Notes: generated by a model from the letters alone, not told the origin. Positions 45,461-57,962 are shown, counted from the stretch's first letter. The stretch: DNA of 64,000 bases from Iris pallida (GCA_029216955.1 JANAVB010033217.1:1933059-1997058), one strand, 5' to 3'. Translations and numbers: made by a program.

Positions 45461-48400
45461 AGTTTTTGTGGTGGCCCATGCAGGTCAGTCTTCATAAAAG
45501 ATTGCGAACTCGTGATGGTACGTTAGTCGTACTATTGCGAGCCTGCGCCCAGGAGATGCTCATTCACAATTAGGATCAAAATAATTTAGGAGAATAACTA
45601 GGACTAAGAGTCCCTTGTTCAAATTGACCGTTGGGTAGTTAAGGTTATTAGATAGGCCATACAATTTAGATAGCTTGCTAGATCGCTATAGGTACATAAT
45701 TACTTTTGATATGACAATGTTGATATACTATTCGCTTGGTATGTTAGACTTGCCTAGAATTAAGGCGTTAATTTTGATAAACTGTTCAATTTCCTTATTT
45801 AGATATAAACCTTATATCATAAGTTAGAATTGCCTGTTTTAAATTCTATGTTGCCGTTGGAAATTAATTTAAATTTTCTGATTCTGTTATTTGCATACGA
45901 ATCTCGTGGTAGATTGATTTGAGATTTTCCCTCAACCATAGAAATGTGTATAAAATAGATACTCGAATGTTTGTATTCCTTTCGTCTTTAGTTAATTCCT
46001 CCATGTCAACTCCTTTGTTTTAGGTGTTGTGACTGACAGGACGAATACCTACGCTCTATTTTTAGTCAACCTGTTTGAATCTCTAGAAGCTCATGAATTT
46101 TACGGATATAGTTAAAAGAATGTTAGATAACTAATAATGGTTAGACAACAGCGCACTGTCGTCAATTATTTGAGGGTGGAGAATGTGGGTTCACTGCAGC
46201 CAGCAGCGCACTGGCGAGGCACAACCCATAGAATTGAAATCCTTTCAAAGAATTGTAGGTTATGGATCATTGCTAAAACTATATCCTTGCCGACCTCTTT
46301 AGAACTTGTGTCAATAAGGTAGAGTACCTGATGGCATATCACCCCTGAATCACGGAACCAAGAGTTTACCGCAGCCTGAGTATACGGGCGAGGCATAATT
46401 CTCGGTAAGGTGACTTCAGACATGATTACAAGTTTAGGATGCTAGAGTGGATAGGAAAATGCCCTGCATGTCCCATAAGATCCAAGGCCAATACTAGTGA
46501 AAGTGCTGTAAGTTGAGTAGCATGTCTCCCAACCTAGCATTCCATGGTCCTCGTGATCTATTAACGAAGTAAAGGACAGACACTAATAGGTTTACCTGGA
46601 GTATAGAATTCAGAAGTCCATAACCCATTAGTCGACCAAGGCCTTATGAATATAAGATAGTAGGATGACTGTATAAGCAATGACACCATGTAAGGTTTTG
46701 ATTCTCTCAAAACTCGAACTACTTGTGCCTCCTTTCAAGAATCTCGCCTGCTTATATTTTGACTATCTTAACCAATGCTGCTATTACAGCCTAGTTTTTG
46801 CAAGCTTGCTCTTTTATCGAGCTTGATTCGAGACATATGCTTATTGGGGATGCCCGCTAACATATTGTCTAATCAGAATCAGTATATTATGGTCTGATCA
46901 ACCATGATGCATTTGGTTCACTTTTCATTTAATTACCCTACGTGGATTGAGATGTAGATGTCTCTAGGATCTCATCCGCGACTGCTTTGACAATTCCTCT
47001 TGAATTATACATTCGCCCTTGAATCACGTAATTGTATTCAGTGACATCCTTTTTGAACTCCTTATTGTTTTGTCTTTCACTGGATTGGAAAGATGAAAGC
47101 TCGTAGTTGGTAGATAGATACAAAGTATCCCCATGGCTAAGATAGTTGTATACGCAAGTGTAGCTACCATCGGCCAGCCCTGTGACTGGAACCTTGCCTT
47201 GAGTTACTCGTCCTCCCTTCGACCTTAAACCTACTATTTTGATCTTCTAGTCATTAGAGTCCGAGAATGATTAGGATCTTTTCCTTGGTCAAATGCCAAC
47301 CTAGGAGACTACCTATTCTCCAGAGACCAAATGTTGTGAGCCTCTAATCATTTGTTTGAAGCTTGCTTCAACTAGAACCCTTGTTACAATAGTCTGGCAG
47401 GTTTGACCCCAATAGAAACTCATGACTCAGTTGTTATAAACCTTTCCATATGATGTGTCTTAGAGTTGGTTATTCCGTCGACAACTCATGTATACTGTGG
47501 ACGAGTAGGTCATTCTATTTTTCCGACCATGTGTCATTGCACCATCACTCGATTTCCATTTATTGAGGGACGATCCTTGACTCGACTTAATCTACAATAT
47601 TTCGTACGTCGTGTCTTATTCTTTATTAACAAGAGTCGAGGAACACTATCCGAACTTTAGAATTATTCTAAACTCATTATTCCTAAAGCCATATCCTAAC
47701 TTCTAAGGTGGGTAGATTGTGAGCCTCCTAAAATTTTGGCATATGTGAGGATTATCGATTGATCGAAATAATTCCCATTATGATAATAATTAGTACCCCA
47801 TGGACTTCCACTTCCCATTTAGGTCATTTTGTGTCCCCGACCGTGTCCTTAAAATTCGGAGCACGAGACCAGCGATTACCTTCCAATAAATTTTACATGC
47901 AAGATCTAGACGAATCCACCTTCACCTAGGTATATCATGTCCCACTCAAAACCGTTCCATTGTACTCAATTTTTGTGCTACGACTTTCAGGTTAAAAGGA
48001 CTAGTTATAACCCTTACCATAATACCGGTATACTTCCGACTTCCACTAGAGCCTCAACCTTGACTCAATTCTTTTGACCCAATATACGGTTGTGATCTAC
48101 TCGGAGCCCACTATGCACATGCCACTAGTGTGCTACTCAATTGAGACCTTATGTGCCACTTAAATACAAAGTCACTGAAGGCACATTTTGAGCTTTAGGG
48201 ACCTAGCTAACCAACCTGACTAGCAACTAGCTTAATCCCTTGGGTAGAAACCTATTCTAGGATACCCTAATCTAGTAGGAATAGTTTTATCATTGGAATC
48301 TTGTCTAGTCTATATAGATTGAAATCCAATGTTCATCCAACCAACGACTGATGTCCAAATAGAGAACCCATTAAGACCACAATCTTGATTTCTTAAATTT

Positions 48401-49035
48401 CGTTCCGTTATGGAACCTTGTTTGAATTAGAATTTCGAGAACGAGACTTCTGTATTGCATGGATTGCAGGCCACTCTAAGTAACGAAGGGCTCTTCGACA
48501 TAGCATGTGACTGGACTAGAGTAGCCAATCTAGCAAATAAGGTAATGGTCCGTAAACTTTCTTTCTCCTGCATCATTGGAAACTCTCTACCGATTTTAAG
48601 ACTTTATATTTGCTCTCGATTATTCTTCCTTATCTTCATGTCCTTCCTATTTCGGAGCGACGAATGGTCCTGCTTATTAGAGTTTATCAACATTTCTTAG
48701 CTACTTGTATAAATTTGTTGCTTGTTAAATTTTGGGTTGCTTGATAGATAGGAGAGGATTAAAGATGCCATATACAATAGATATCTATTGGTAGAAATTT
48801 TAGCAATTAGTTGGAAGATTCTAAAGCTTTAGCGACAGGAGATTTGATGGAGTAGTGTGACCAAAGGTGGATAGAAGTCCTCAAGTATTCGGAGTTATAA
48901 AATGGCTAGAGAAGGTTATAAAATATTTTGAGGAATTAAATTGAGGAGATTAAGGTAATGGTAGGCTTTGAATTTTAAGGAATAGTTATGCATTAGAATT
49001 TCGAGGACGAAATTAATTTTTAAGGTGGGTAGATT
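45461..49035 (+). other. Family 1 internal region, no coding content
   Basis: It starts AGTTTTTGTGGTGGCCCATG, matching the block beside the family 2 5' LTR, and shares a second block with family 2 (46768-46935). The longest ORF is 85 codons and featureless. Positions 47100-48950 have many short frames but no RT, RNase H or integrase signature. Confidence 0.7.
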
Positions 49036-49804
49036 TGTAACTTTCCTTCCCGGAAATTTTTTGAAAATATTTTTTTATTTATTTGATTTAAATGGTGATT
49101 TTTAGATTTATAAATAATTATTTAGTTAATTATTACGGTAGATGATTTTAGCCATGATTGAGTTTTGAAGTACCAGACGAGTAGGAATCATGGCACGGAT
49201 AGTGCAGTAGCATGCTTTGACTAGTGTTTAGCCATAGTAGGGGAATGCCAAGCCATAAGTATGCTCTAACTAGAAAAACCAGACCAAGTTGTGACCTAAT
49301 CCCTATAAATGGTTTAATTATTTATTAATTAATTTATTGATATGTAGAAGACCCGGTTGTACCAAAATAGTTCTGATTTGACCCAAACCAAACCCAGGCA
49401 ATGTAGACATATAGCGCGACCAAAAACGTCCATGTAGGTGTGCATTTATTATACAAGTAAAAATATTTCGTATTTTATTTAGTAGGCTAGTAAATAGGTC
49501 GCGATACCTTTGTTATGTAAATATACATATATATACTATGTGTTATTGATATTAAATTTATTATTCTACTTAATAATAGGATGAACATTTTCTTGTAATA
49601 TAATTCTAGATTTTCAAAATTTTATACTGTAGGTATTTGTGTGTGTATGAGTATATTTATACATAATAATAATAGGTTATTATATAAGTTATAGCAAATG
49701 GGATAATATTTATATATTACAATAATGGATTACAATTTTAGAATATTGTATAACTATTAATTGTATCTATCTATGTGTATTCATTAGATTATATAGATTT
49801 TATA

Positions 49805-49886
<82 letters not shown>

Positions 49887-52117
49887 TATATATATTATAT
49901 ATATAGGTATATATATTATATATATATAGGTATATATATTATATAAAGAAAAAAAATATATAGGTATATATATTATATATAAAGAAAAGAAAGAAAAGAA
50001 GAATGAAAAAGCCCCAACTCAGCCCTCGGTTTGGGGCAGCAGCAGCGAGCCCAAACTTAAACAACTCAGCAACCAGCCCGAGTTTTCCCAAAGCCCAGCC
50101 AAACCCTCTCGCACAAACTGAGCCCCGAGCGCTGATATACATATATATGTCGATATATACACGAGAAGGAAATCGAGAGCAATCGACCTAAAACCTAAGC
50201 GAACCCACGCCGCCACCACGCCTCACCCTCCCCACACATGGGCGACCTACCCAGCGGCCGTGCGCCGCCGCACCAGGCCGGAGCAGGCCGCCGCGCACTT
50301 GGAAAAGCCACAGCAATGGCAGCAGTCGCACACCAGCGCACTGATTTCTAAGTAAATTTTCTCCCTCCCTGGTTGATCATTTTGCAATCTACGAACTCCT
50401 ACGCATAGAAGATATAACCCACTCGAGATCCCACCAAAGGGATTTGAGGATAGTGTCACGACCTGCCCAGAAACGGGACACCAATATCGGCAAAACCCTG
50501 TCCAGAAATAGGACTTATGACAGTCCATGTGCCTATATTAGGAGATCGATTCGGATCCATCTAATACCAGATTAGAAATTGTATTTGAACAAAGTTTTAG
50601 AGTACATGACCAGGATTGAAATCCTTCAGATAGAATTATTTTTCATCAATTATGTAAGAAGTTATTCACCCTTGAAAACCAAGAAAAATTTGTTTTTTAA
50701 AACTGTAGAAATTTAGAAAACCCTTCGATACGACGTGCGTCCCGCTAATCCGGACGACGTGGTCGCGAACCAAAGGCATCAAAAAGTGTGTAACGTCTTC
50801 GTGGTCGTGTGGGCTTTGACGAAATTCAAATTGGTCGCGTGTGCGCGACGAATTTGATGCGTATCCGTCGAAATTCACCGTATCGGCCTCTGTGCAAATT
50901 TTCTAATTACTTTGTGCATGCTCATTAGATCGAGACGAAACTTGCGCCAACAGGACCGTATCATTTTTTTGGTCTTGTATGCCAATTTGGTCCAATTCTG
51001 AGACAGTTGAATCAGAACGCCGTTTTGCGGGGCCCACCGTCCGATTCAACGGGCGATTTTATGCACGGCCCGCCGAAGTCCAACTTTGGACATACGGTTG
51101 GGTTCGTATCAAAAAACTGGACCTGTTGACATATAGTTTGACGACTTTAGGGACCATTGACTCTGGCATGCTTTTCGGTGCAAAGCGGGTCCAACGGCGG
51201 ACATCGTTTTTGTCCAAAATTACCGTTTTACCCCTGTGTCCAGAATTGGACTTAAGGACAGGCAATTCTAGCTAATTTGACTATTATGAGAACGTTGATA
51301 CTGTTTATTTCAGCATTTGGAGACTTCTGCATGTGTTGACTGATTGTGGCTCATTGAGTGGTATAGTATTATTTGTTTCTCTAGCTAAGGACCTCAGGCA
51401 GGTGCACTTTCTGATTGCTTTCAATTTATAGTAGTCTTTTCATTTCATGTCTATACATATATCTTGCTTTTTGTTGACACGTTCGTCATACGGAGTAGTC
51501 GGAAGGGGAAATATCTTAGTAGACATGTGGACTACCCAGAAATATCTCTAAAATGTCTATTCTTGAACGATAGCAGCTGCACACGACACGTGCAGTGAGC
51601 CAAATTTACCCCCTAGCCGTTCACATGTCGAAAAGGATATTTCACACCACATAGGTAGTTGTCTTTTTATTTTTCCTTTTATTCTCCATCGTGCCATGTC
51701 ATCAGTTATCTTCCAGTTTTTTATCTCTCATATGTTATTTTCATGTCTTGTTAATTCTATTGTGTTTTCGTATTGCCGTCGGTTTGTGTACTTGTTTCAT
51801 TCCTAACTGGAAACCAATATTTTTCAGGTTTAGCCGCGATCACTCTTAGCAATGGGAAGACATGGGTATGCTGAGGCCGACCTTGATAGTGGAACTAGTT
51901 GTCATTTTTATTAATTGTGAGAACTGTGTATTTTTCTTTAAATATAAATCTTGTAAATGTTGTAATAAACTTAGAAATGTGAATGAGCAGCAAATAGTAT
52001 ATTTTTTAATTTTGAGCACTTATTTCTTGCGGACTTGACAGCGTTCTACCGCCGACTCTGCGGCGTAGGCTGGCTTGGACACATCTCGTATCCAAAAAGC
52101 GGGTGCGGGTCGTGACA
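49036..52117 (+). repeat. Family 1 3' LTR (copy D)
   Basis: 3082 bp. The microsatellite has GT and TATAGGTATATATTATA expansions (49800-49985) absent from copy C, which account for much of the length difference. The remainder aligns to copy C, including the hairpin near 52045. Confidence 0.88.
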
Positions 52118-52122
52118 CTTGA

Positions 52123-52241
52123 TTAGGCCCATTGCCATAGTAGTGACAGCGTTTACGTATTCGAGTCGGGCTGGAGTCCGCTTGATGCGTAGCTGGCTTG
52201 CTCACGCTTTCGCGTCCGAAATGCGGGTGCGGGTCGTGACA
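52123..52241 (+). mobile_element. LTR B, terminal piece
   Basis: It ends AATGCGGGTGCGGGTCGTGACA at 52241, followed by ATTAC, the partner of the TSD left of 8328. The terminal hairpin seen in the other family-1 LTRs is diverged here (ACAGCGTTTACGTATTCGAG). Confidence 0.8.
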
Positions 52242-52246
52242 ATTAC

Positions 52247-52697
52247 TACAAATTGCAGCCTAACTAGCAAAAGAATGGTCAGGAATAAGGCCAAAAATGA
52301 TAGGAGAATTGGTTTAGTTTAGAAAAACTCCCATCGACTTGGTGAGTTCTGTGGACTTCTCTTGTTGTTGCTCGCCTGGTTTCCTCCTCGTTTGTTGCCG
52401 CGTTCCTCTCCTGCTATTCCACCCAGTGCACCCACCCATTTGTTGTATGCCGCCCTCTTCTGGCATGTGTAAATTTGTTAAATCTAGAGTGTGTGGTTGT
52501 TTTTTGGCCGCAATTTCTGATTTACCGGGAATCCACTTGGGGGGTGGTCTGCATCTAGAATTGTTAGTATTGTGTTTGGTATGTATCTTCGTTTACCTTG
52601 TCGATTTTGTTGTTTTCTGAATCCACCCCGCTCCAACAATAAATTTGCTGCTAAAACTAAATTGGAGTTAAGTTAGATCTACTTTGCACAAAAATAA
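52247..52697. other. CACTA core, unassigned
   Basis: Follows LTR B. A 93-codon plus-strand ORF (52339-52620) is Cys/Pro/Leu rich, with no recognised motif or splice context. This may be non-coding sequence captured with the adaptor gene fragment. Confidence 0.4.
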
Positions 52698-53359
52698 CTA
52701 ACTGATGGTCTGGATCTTCGCCTCCGTGAACTGTGGGTACCCAAAATCCATCATCTTGTCCAGCAACTCATACTGCGCCCCAAAATTACAAACAAAGTCA
52801 GTAACCTTCCATTCCGAAACGGAACATTGACAACAATATTCAACTCAACTTACCACGACGACAAAGTTGTCCCACAAAGACTCCTCCTCCAGCTCCTCGA
52901 AGTAATGCTTAAAGACCTGAAATTTCAGACACCGCGTCGTCAGAAAACATAAATTATGGAATAACCTTGGACGAGGCAAATAAGTCGGGGACTCACGTCG
53001 ACGACGCGGTGGAGGAAGAGGAGGATACTGGCGGAGTTGCAGTTCTGGCAGGAGGTGGTCATGAGGAAGACGTTGTTGTGCTGGATGAACATGTAGCTGA
53101 CGCCGCTGTTGTAGACGACGGGGTCATGGGACTCCGAATCTCCCTGCTCCACCCGCCAAAACCCTAAATTCTCAGATATGGAGGGAAAATAGATTCACTT
53201 TTTCTGCTCGAGTTGTCGAAGAAAGATTACCTCTTTTTCGATGAGCTTGGTGAAAAACTTTTTGGCCTGGGCGGCGGAGACGTCGTCGCAGTAGTCGTGC
53301 CAGACGAGGATGCGGCCCTTGATGTCGAGGAGAAACAGCGCCGACACAGCGCCAACCAT
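52698..53359 (-). pseudogene. AP1M: Captured AP-1 adaptor complex mu-subunit gene fragment (exons 1-4)
   Basis: Four minus-strand exons have GT-AG borders. Exon 1 (53231-53359): MVGAVSALFLLDIKGRILVW to KLIEKE. Exon 2 (52997-53143): GDSESHDPVVYNSGVSYMF to LLFLHRVVD. Exon 3 (52854-52916): VFKHYFEELEEESLWDNFVV. Exon 4 (about 52698-52772): YELLDKMMDFGYPQFTEAKI, then divergence and a stop. This is the N-terminal longin-like part of the clathrin adaptor AP-1 medium subunit, which sorts cargo at the trans-Golgi. The cargo-binding MHD domain is absent. Exon lengths 129, 147 and 63 keep the frame, so a truncated product of about 135 residues could be made. Introns are retained, so capture was from DNA, not mRNA. 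Confidence 0.88.
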
Positions 53360-53396
53360 TGGTCTCTTTCTTCCTCCTCCTCCTCTTGATCCACTC

Positions 53397-53404
53397 TATT
53401 TATG
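53397..53404 (-). promoter_or_regulatory. Possible captured TATA box of AP1M
   Basis: On the minus strand CCATAAATAGAGTGG lies about 40 bases before the ATG, within TC-rich leader sequence. With plant TATA-TSS spacing near 30 bases, the leader would be very short. It may be part of the donor gene promoter carried into the CACTA element. Confidence 0.4.
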
Positions 53405-53559
53405 GGCGTTTTTAAAAAAATTTAGGGTTTCTATGGGTCAGATCTGATCTCCATTTCTATTTGCTCGAGAAGAAAGGAGAAAAAGGAGAAGACCGAAAGG
53501 TTTTGGGGGAGAGGCGAGTTTTTTTGTTGAAGCGCGGGCTATAGCAAGGATTTTGCCAA

Positions 53560-53757
53560 CAATTAAACTTAAAAAATATTACAAGTTTGCCACCGCTCTA
53601 AAATATTAATAATATTTTTTTTATAAATGTTATAAAAAGTCCAGAATTAGCCCAAACCGTCATAGAAAAAAGGTATTTCGAACTTTGTTAACGCTTAGGT
53701 ATCAGGCGTCATCAATACGCTTTGTCGAGCGTTATTAATAGACCTTTTTGTTGTAGT
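53560..53757. repeat. CACTA right subterminal region and terminus
   Basis: Contains AACCGTCAT, GTTAACGCTTAGG, GGCGTCATCAATACG and GAGCGTTATTAATAG words matching those at 2655-2910, then GACCTTTTTGTTGTAGTA, the inverted terminus. The last bases overlap the first bases of repeat D' (TATTTTTTC). Confidence 0.7.
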
Positions 53758-54520
53758 ATTTTTTCAAGAGCATTAGGGTGTGTTATAATTTTTTTGGCCT
53801 CTTCTTCTGGAGAGTTGGATCATTAGAACCTTTATTATTATTTGGTTCCTTTGCAGTACTTCTATTAGAAGGTAGATTCATAGTTGGTATAACCATTTAT
53901 ACAGCATAATCGAGTAACATCTAATAATTTATGTAATAAAATACAAGAAATAATTTCTCCTAATTTAGTCAAGATTAGATAAAGTAAAAATATGCCATGA
54001 CTTCTGGAATGAAGTTTTAGAACGTTCTTTGAGAACGATGATGCAAGACATTTTTCTAGAACGATGCTTTACGACATTCTTCTAGAACGATAAATCATGA
54101 TGTTCTTCTAGAACGATAATTCTGGAACGACAATTTATCTTCTTCATATCTCCCCCTAACGGCGAGAATTATGTCTTATTAATGTGACAGATCATAAATA
54201 TATTCTCTCACAAAAATATCTCATGTCAAGCAGATTTAATAATCTAAGGAGATAAACATAATAATTCACAAAACATAGATGTCAATATTACAGTTTCAAA
54301 CAATACCAACATAAGCCATCTAAAAGAGATGCAATTCAAGACTATGCTACTAGTTATTCATATACAATCTTCAGGATTTATGGTTTTTAAAAGAAAAACT
54401 TATCCTTGAGATCAAGAATGTATGCTGCAATTTAGTAAGTAATGATCACACGAATTAGTTATAATAATTATTATCATCATTGATTTAGGATGTCTTGTCG
54501 ATTGTGTCACAATTTAAAAA
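53757..54520. repeat. Direct repeat D', right copy (copia integrase segment)
   Basis: Matches 1861-2635 in the same orientation, including the shortened GTTCTTCTAGAAC array (54020-54135), and ends AATTTAAAAA exactly where the left copy meets the CACTA terminus. After 54520 the sequence is single-copy copia internal DNA. Confidence 0.85.
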
Positions 54521-57141
54521 TATATGTGATTATTCGTCTTCTGATTCACAATGGACTTAGGATTAAGCTTCTGGCTCAATATAGTATGTGACTTGACAAA
54601 GTGAATACCTGGATAATCTCTCTAGGACGAACTTCTGGTTCTCCAAATTAGTGGTTACAAAAACTATTTCACTTGCTCACCATTTTAATATGAGACCCAT
54701 TTTTTACTTCCAAAAAGAATTTTTTGGAATTAAGAGAGTATACAACAATTTGTATAAGTGGGTGGGTCTATTGGGTAAAATCAAGTGGGCTCTGCCAGAG
54801 CCTTCAATAATATGACCATGTCCAGCTATTATGAATACTATTTCCACACTAGTATTCTTGCTGGAAAAAAAATTCCTTTCTTAAGAATGGTGTTGGTACG
54901 CAGCACTTTGGGTCATGCGTAAGATATCTCTTTTCCATGGATTATAGTTCTAGATATGCTAACATAGATATTATTAATCAATAATAATAATTTTTAAACA
55001 TAGAACTTCGGGTCTATGATAGTTGGTAGGACAATAATACATCCGTAGTATCCCTACAGTAGGACAATCTTATTTCACCAACTTTAAATTTTTTAATTTA
55101 TATGAGATTTGCAACTTTAAAATATATGCACCTATGAAATACCAATATTCAGGTTGATATTTATATATATTAGTTTTAGAAACAAAATTATTTGTGCTAA
55201 ATTACTTGTCACTTTTTCGCATATATTGCCAGAATTGAGATTGACCGCAAAAAAATGAGTCAAATAAATGTATAGATACACTTCATATACTAGCTAACAC
55301 ATACTTGAAGGTGGCTTGTGCATTGGATACGAAATAACAATGGTAAGCTCACTCATGGAAAAACTTGAGAGTTTAGATGACAAAGGATTCGTAGTCCAAT
55401 CTAATTAATCTAGTTCAAATCAACTGTATTAATAAAGTGCCTCAACCTTGAAAGTTGAAACAAATATGCAAATTCTATCCTTCAATTCGTCAGCATTGAT
55501 TGATCTATTCAAAGTGGTCAAAACTCAACTCATGATCCATGTGCAATGAAAAATACAATATTTTCTCTATGCATAATTATTCCAGAAAAATAGAATATGT
55601 GACACTTGCTAATTATTGTATTAATTAGGTCAATTAAGGGCTCATAAGGGCAGATGCATATATTGCAGGGCGCAAACTAAGGTGTTAGATTCATAGCGAC
55701 ATCGTCCATATTGATAAGATATTGTCATATCAAATATTTGATTCAAAGTATATATGAAGATAGTCAAGCCTGAAGGTCAAAGTAGTAAATCTTCCATCCA
55801 ATTCAGTGATGTAGATCATAAGTATGACAAACCTGATTAAAATATGTCCAATCAAAACTTATCATATCCTCCACATTAAACAGATCTTAATTACAATTCA
55901 TAGGACATTCTGATGTAAATAGGTCCAGTCTGTGAAATCCATGTCAGACATGGTCCATAAATGTGGTCATAAACAACAATAGTATAAATTAAGAGGTGAA
56001 ATATATCTAGAATTAACTATATATGATTCAATACAGGATTTTCTTCCATCCCTTGTTGACGGACCCTTTCTGTTAAGGAGTTTGCTCAATGCATTTAAAT
56101 ATTTAGTGCATTATCAAAATAAATAGTTGTCATTTAAAACTGCAGTGCATATTTCAGAACATAAATAAGTGTCTAACAGAATTCGTAACATGGAACTATC
56201 ATGTTTCATGCATTATCATGTTTATAATAGGCTTTAGGGCTGTCAGCAGTCAACCGGTCAGGTATGTAAAACCCAAATCCAAAGTTCAGAACTAATATTT
56301 GATGAACGCACATAATGTTTGGTGTATCCAAAATAACTAACAACAACAAATTAATGCCCACCTAATGGCCAGCCCATGCATGACATATCTTGACTATAGA
56401 GATTAATGAAGCAAAAAAAAAAAAAAAAAACCTTAAAGGGTGTATACACTACTGTTACTTTTGATCCGTCAACCAATTTAATGGACGGGATGCCATGTAA
56501 ATAGAAGTCATTTAATGGTGTAGTTTTAAGAACTATGAAGAAACGTTGCATTGACAATCAGTATAAGAAAAAAGATGCATAACAGAGCCGAGTAATTGGA
56601 CTATTAGTTCAATTATTCTGATTTGTCGTACTGCTCAAAAATTTCAAGGGACCGCATAAATCTATACAAACCAGTCAAAAACAACAAACATCCAGACGAA
56701 AGAAATGAAGGAACAAGAAGATCAAATATCACTAGACCAAATCACAATCGTGGATGTATTTTCTTACCGTTGGTCAGAACAAATCAATAATATACAACAA
56801 ATTTCATATAAAAATAATATATTATTGCCTACGGAATTTCTTGGAAAAACAACTGTAATCAAGTCGAGTTTTGGATAAAGTTGATACATGATTTTTTTTT
56901 TTTTAAACATTGAAGCTATATGAACAATTTTCGTTGATATCATGTTTAATCAATAGAAAGTATCATGCTTCATATCATTGCACATATTTCTTATTAGACG
57001 AAAAAATCGTTTAAAATTGTATAACTATGAACCTGGTTTTGGAGTATGGACTCTTCTTAAGATATCTCCGGACTCCTCGAGCGATCGAGTGGTGGTGACA
57101 TGGGGTTCCCTGGATCTTCTTGAGCAATGATGCTGATAACG
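54521..57141 (-). pseudogene. Decayed copia internal region (gag to integrase)
   Basis: By position this should encode gag, protease and the first part of integrase on the minus strand, but no ORF above 70 codons and no zinc knuckle or DTG/DSG motif could be read. Poly-A/T tracts (56412-56432, 56891-56904) and AT-rich drift suggest long neutral decay. It is assigned by position between the 5' LTR and the integrase segment. Confidence 0.55.
57121..57141 (-). other. Copia priming region next to 5' LTR
   Basis: On the minus strand the LTR end ...TTTTCACAACA is followed by CGTTATCAGCATCATTGCTCA. The ACACGTTATCAGCA string beside the LTR is common in a large group of plant copia elements, where it includes the tRNA primer site. 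Confidence 0.6.
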
Positions 57142-57295
57142 TGTTGTGAAAATAAGAAAGAAGGGGAAGGAATCGGTAGCCAGAAACTTGTACGTAGCTT
57201 TTCTCATTGATAACATATATAGAGGGAATGAGATAGAGAGGTTGTTGTGGGTATGGATAAGGGCATCCATATTTGGATTTATCCAAATCACAACA
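57142..57295 (-). mobile_element. Ty1/copia 5' LTR (154 bp)
   Basis: Plus-strand ends are TGTTGTGAAAATAAG and ...AAATCACAACA, so TG...CA with inverted TGTTGTG/CACAACA tips. On the minus strand it reads GTTGTGATTTGGATAAATCC...CTCTATATATGTTATCAATGAG, the last part with a TATA-like CTATATATG at about 57221. The outer 54 bases recur at 4-57. The right target site is AATAT; the left one is outside the window. Confidence 0.85.
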
Positions 57296-57626
57296 AATAT
57301 GAATTAATCCAACATTCAAATTTTATATGTTCCAATGAGAAGCAAAAGGATTTTTAAAAAATTGAGCTTTTGCTCATTATGTGTGAGAGGACACACACAG
57401 CCAACATGTTTCATAAAAATGGAATTATTCACCAACGTAGTTGTGTTGCTACTCCACAATAAAATAGTGATGTGGAGAGAAACATCGTCATCTCCTCGAT
57501 GTTGCTAACGTTTTCTAGCACGCTTGCTATTATAATATTTGGATGAATGTGTCATGACAATTATATTTTTTTTTATCAATAAATTGCCAACTCCCCTCTT
57601 GGCTCATATATTACACCCATTGAAAG
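57296..57626. other. Unique AT-rich sequence outside the copia element
   Basis: No repeat or RNA gene is recognised. CTCATATATTACACCC at 57603-57618 is TATA-like and lies just before the small ORF at 57627. Confidence 0.4.
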
Positions 57627-57872
57627 ATGAGAGTTCTTTTCACTATTCTAATACTTCACGTAATGTTACTCCTCACATCACACAAATGGACTCTTAACAT
57701 TTTCTCATCACCAACATCACATGTGGTTCCACCTCTACTCTTCCATGAAGGTCCACGTGAATCATTCAAAAAAAAGGTATTCTTTTGGTCTTTCTCATTC
57801 AAGAGAAGGAATACAAATTTGCCTTCTAAATTCAACACATTACTTAAATATAAACTAATCTTGTTCGAATAA
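57627..57872 (+). CDS. Small hypothetical ORF, possible secreted peptide or exon
   Basis: 81 codons. The N-terminus MRVLFTILILHVMLLLTSHK has a basic residue and a hydrophobic stretch resembling a signal peptide. A short Pro/Ser segment and a basic FKKK at residues 48-51 follow. The FKKK site ends AAAAAAAG|GTATTC, which could be a splice donor, so the true coding part may stop near 57778. A TATA-like sequence lies about 20 bases upstream. No CLE, CEP, IDA or PSK signature is visible. The downstream half falls in a diverged duplicated segment, which lowers confidence. Confidence 0.25.
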   Translation: MRVLFTILILHVMLLLTSHKWTLNIFSSPTSHVVPPLLFHEGPRESFKKKVFFWSFSFKRRNTNLPSKFNTLLKYKLILFE

Positions 57873-57957
57873 GGATAATATCATAAATTCTATAATATTT
57901 TTGGTCTTTTTCGTTCAGAAGAAAGACTTACAAATTTTTTTTTCTAAATTCAAGTAA
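57783..57957. repeat. Diverged tandem duplication, unit about 60 bp
   Basis: TTTTGGTCTTTCTCATTCAA...CAAATTTGCCTTCTAAATTCAA (57783-57834) is echoed by TTTTGGTCTTTTTCGTTCAG...TTTCTAAATTCAAG (57898-57953). The spacing is about 115 bases. Confidence 0.6.
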
Positions 57958-57962
57958 CAATA

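Larger units (their letters stand above)
42447..52117 (+). mobile_element. Non-autonomous LTR retrotransposon, family 1, intact termini
   Basis: LTRs at 42447-45460 and 49036-52117 both begin TGTAACTTTCCTTCCCG and end TGTGACA/CGTGACA. CTTGA flanks the element at 42442-42446 and 52118-52122. The internal region of 3575 bp ends with the gypsy-type signature ATTTCGAGGACGAAATTAAT and GTGGGTAGATT before the 3' LTR. I found no gag, RT or integrase motif in any frame, so the element is non-autonomous or fully decayed. In the first 245 bases the LTRs differ at about ten sites, so it is older than the family 2 element. Confidence 0.88.
8328..52241 (+). mobile_element. Solo LTR B, family 1, split by two nested elements
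   Basis: It begins TGTAGCCTCTCTTCCCGG and ends GCGGGTGCGGGTCGTGACA at 52241. The flanks are ATTAC on both sides (8323-8327 and 52242-52246), so the 44-kb interval is one insertion site. The LTR itself is three pieces: 8328-10139, 40712-42446 and 52123-52241, interrupted by the Tat element (TSD GTGGG) and by the 42447-52117 element (TSD CTTGA). A further partial copy of its right half lies inside the Tat element at 12330-13371. The pieces read continuously when the insertions are removed (GTCGTGTGGG then CTTTGATGG). Confidence 0.85.

Noticed and set aside
52339..52620. 93-codon ORF as a gene
   Set aside because: No recognisable motif, splice signals or conserved start. Kept only as unassigned CACTA interior.
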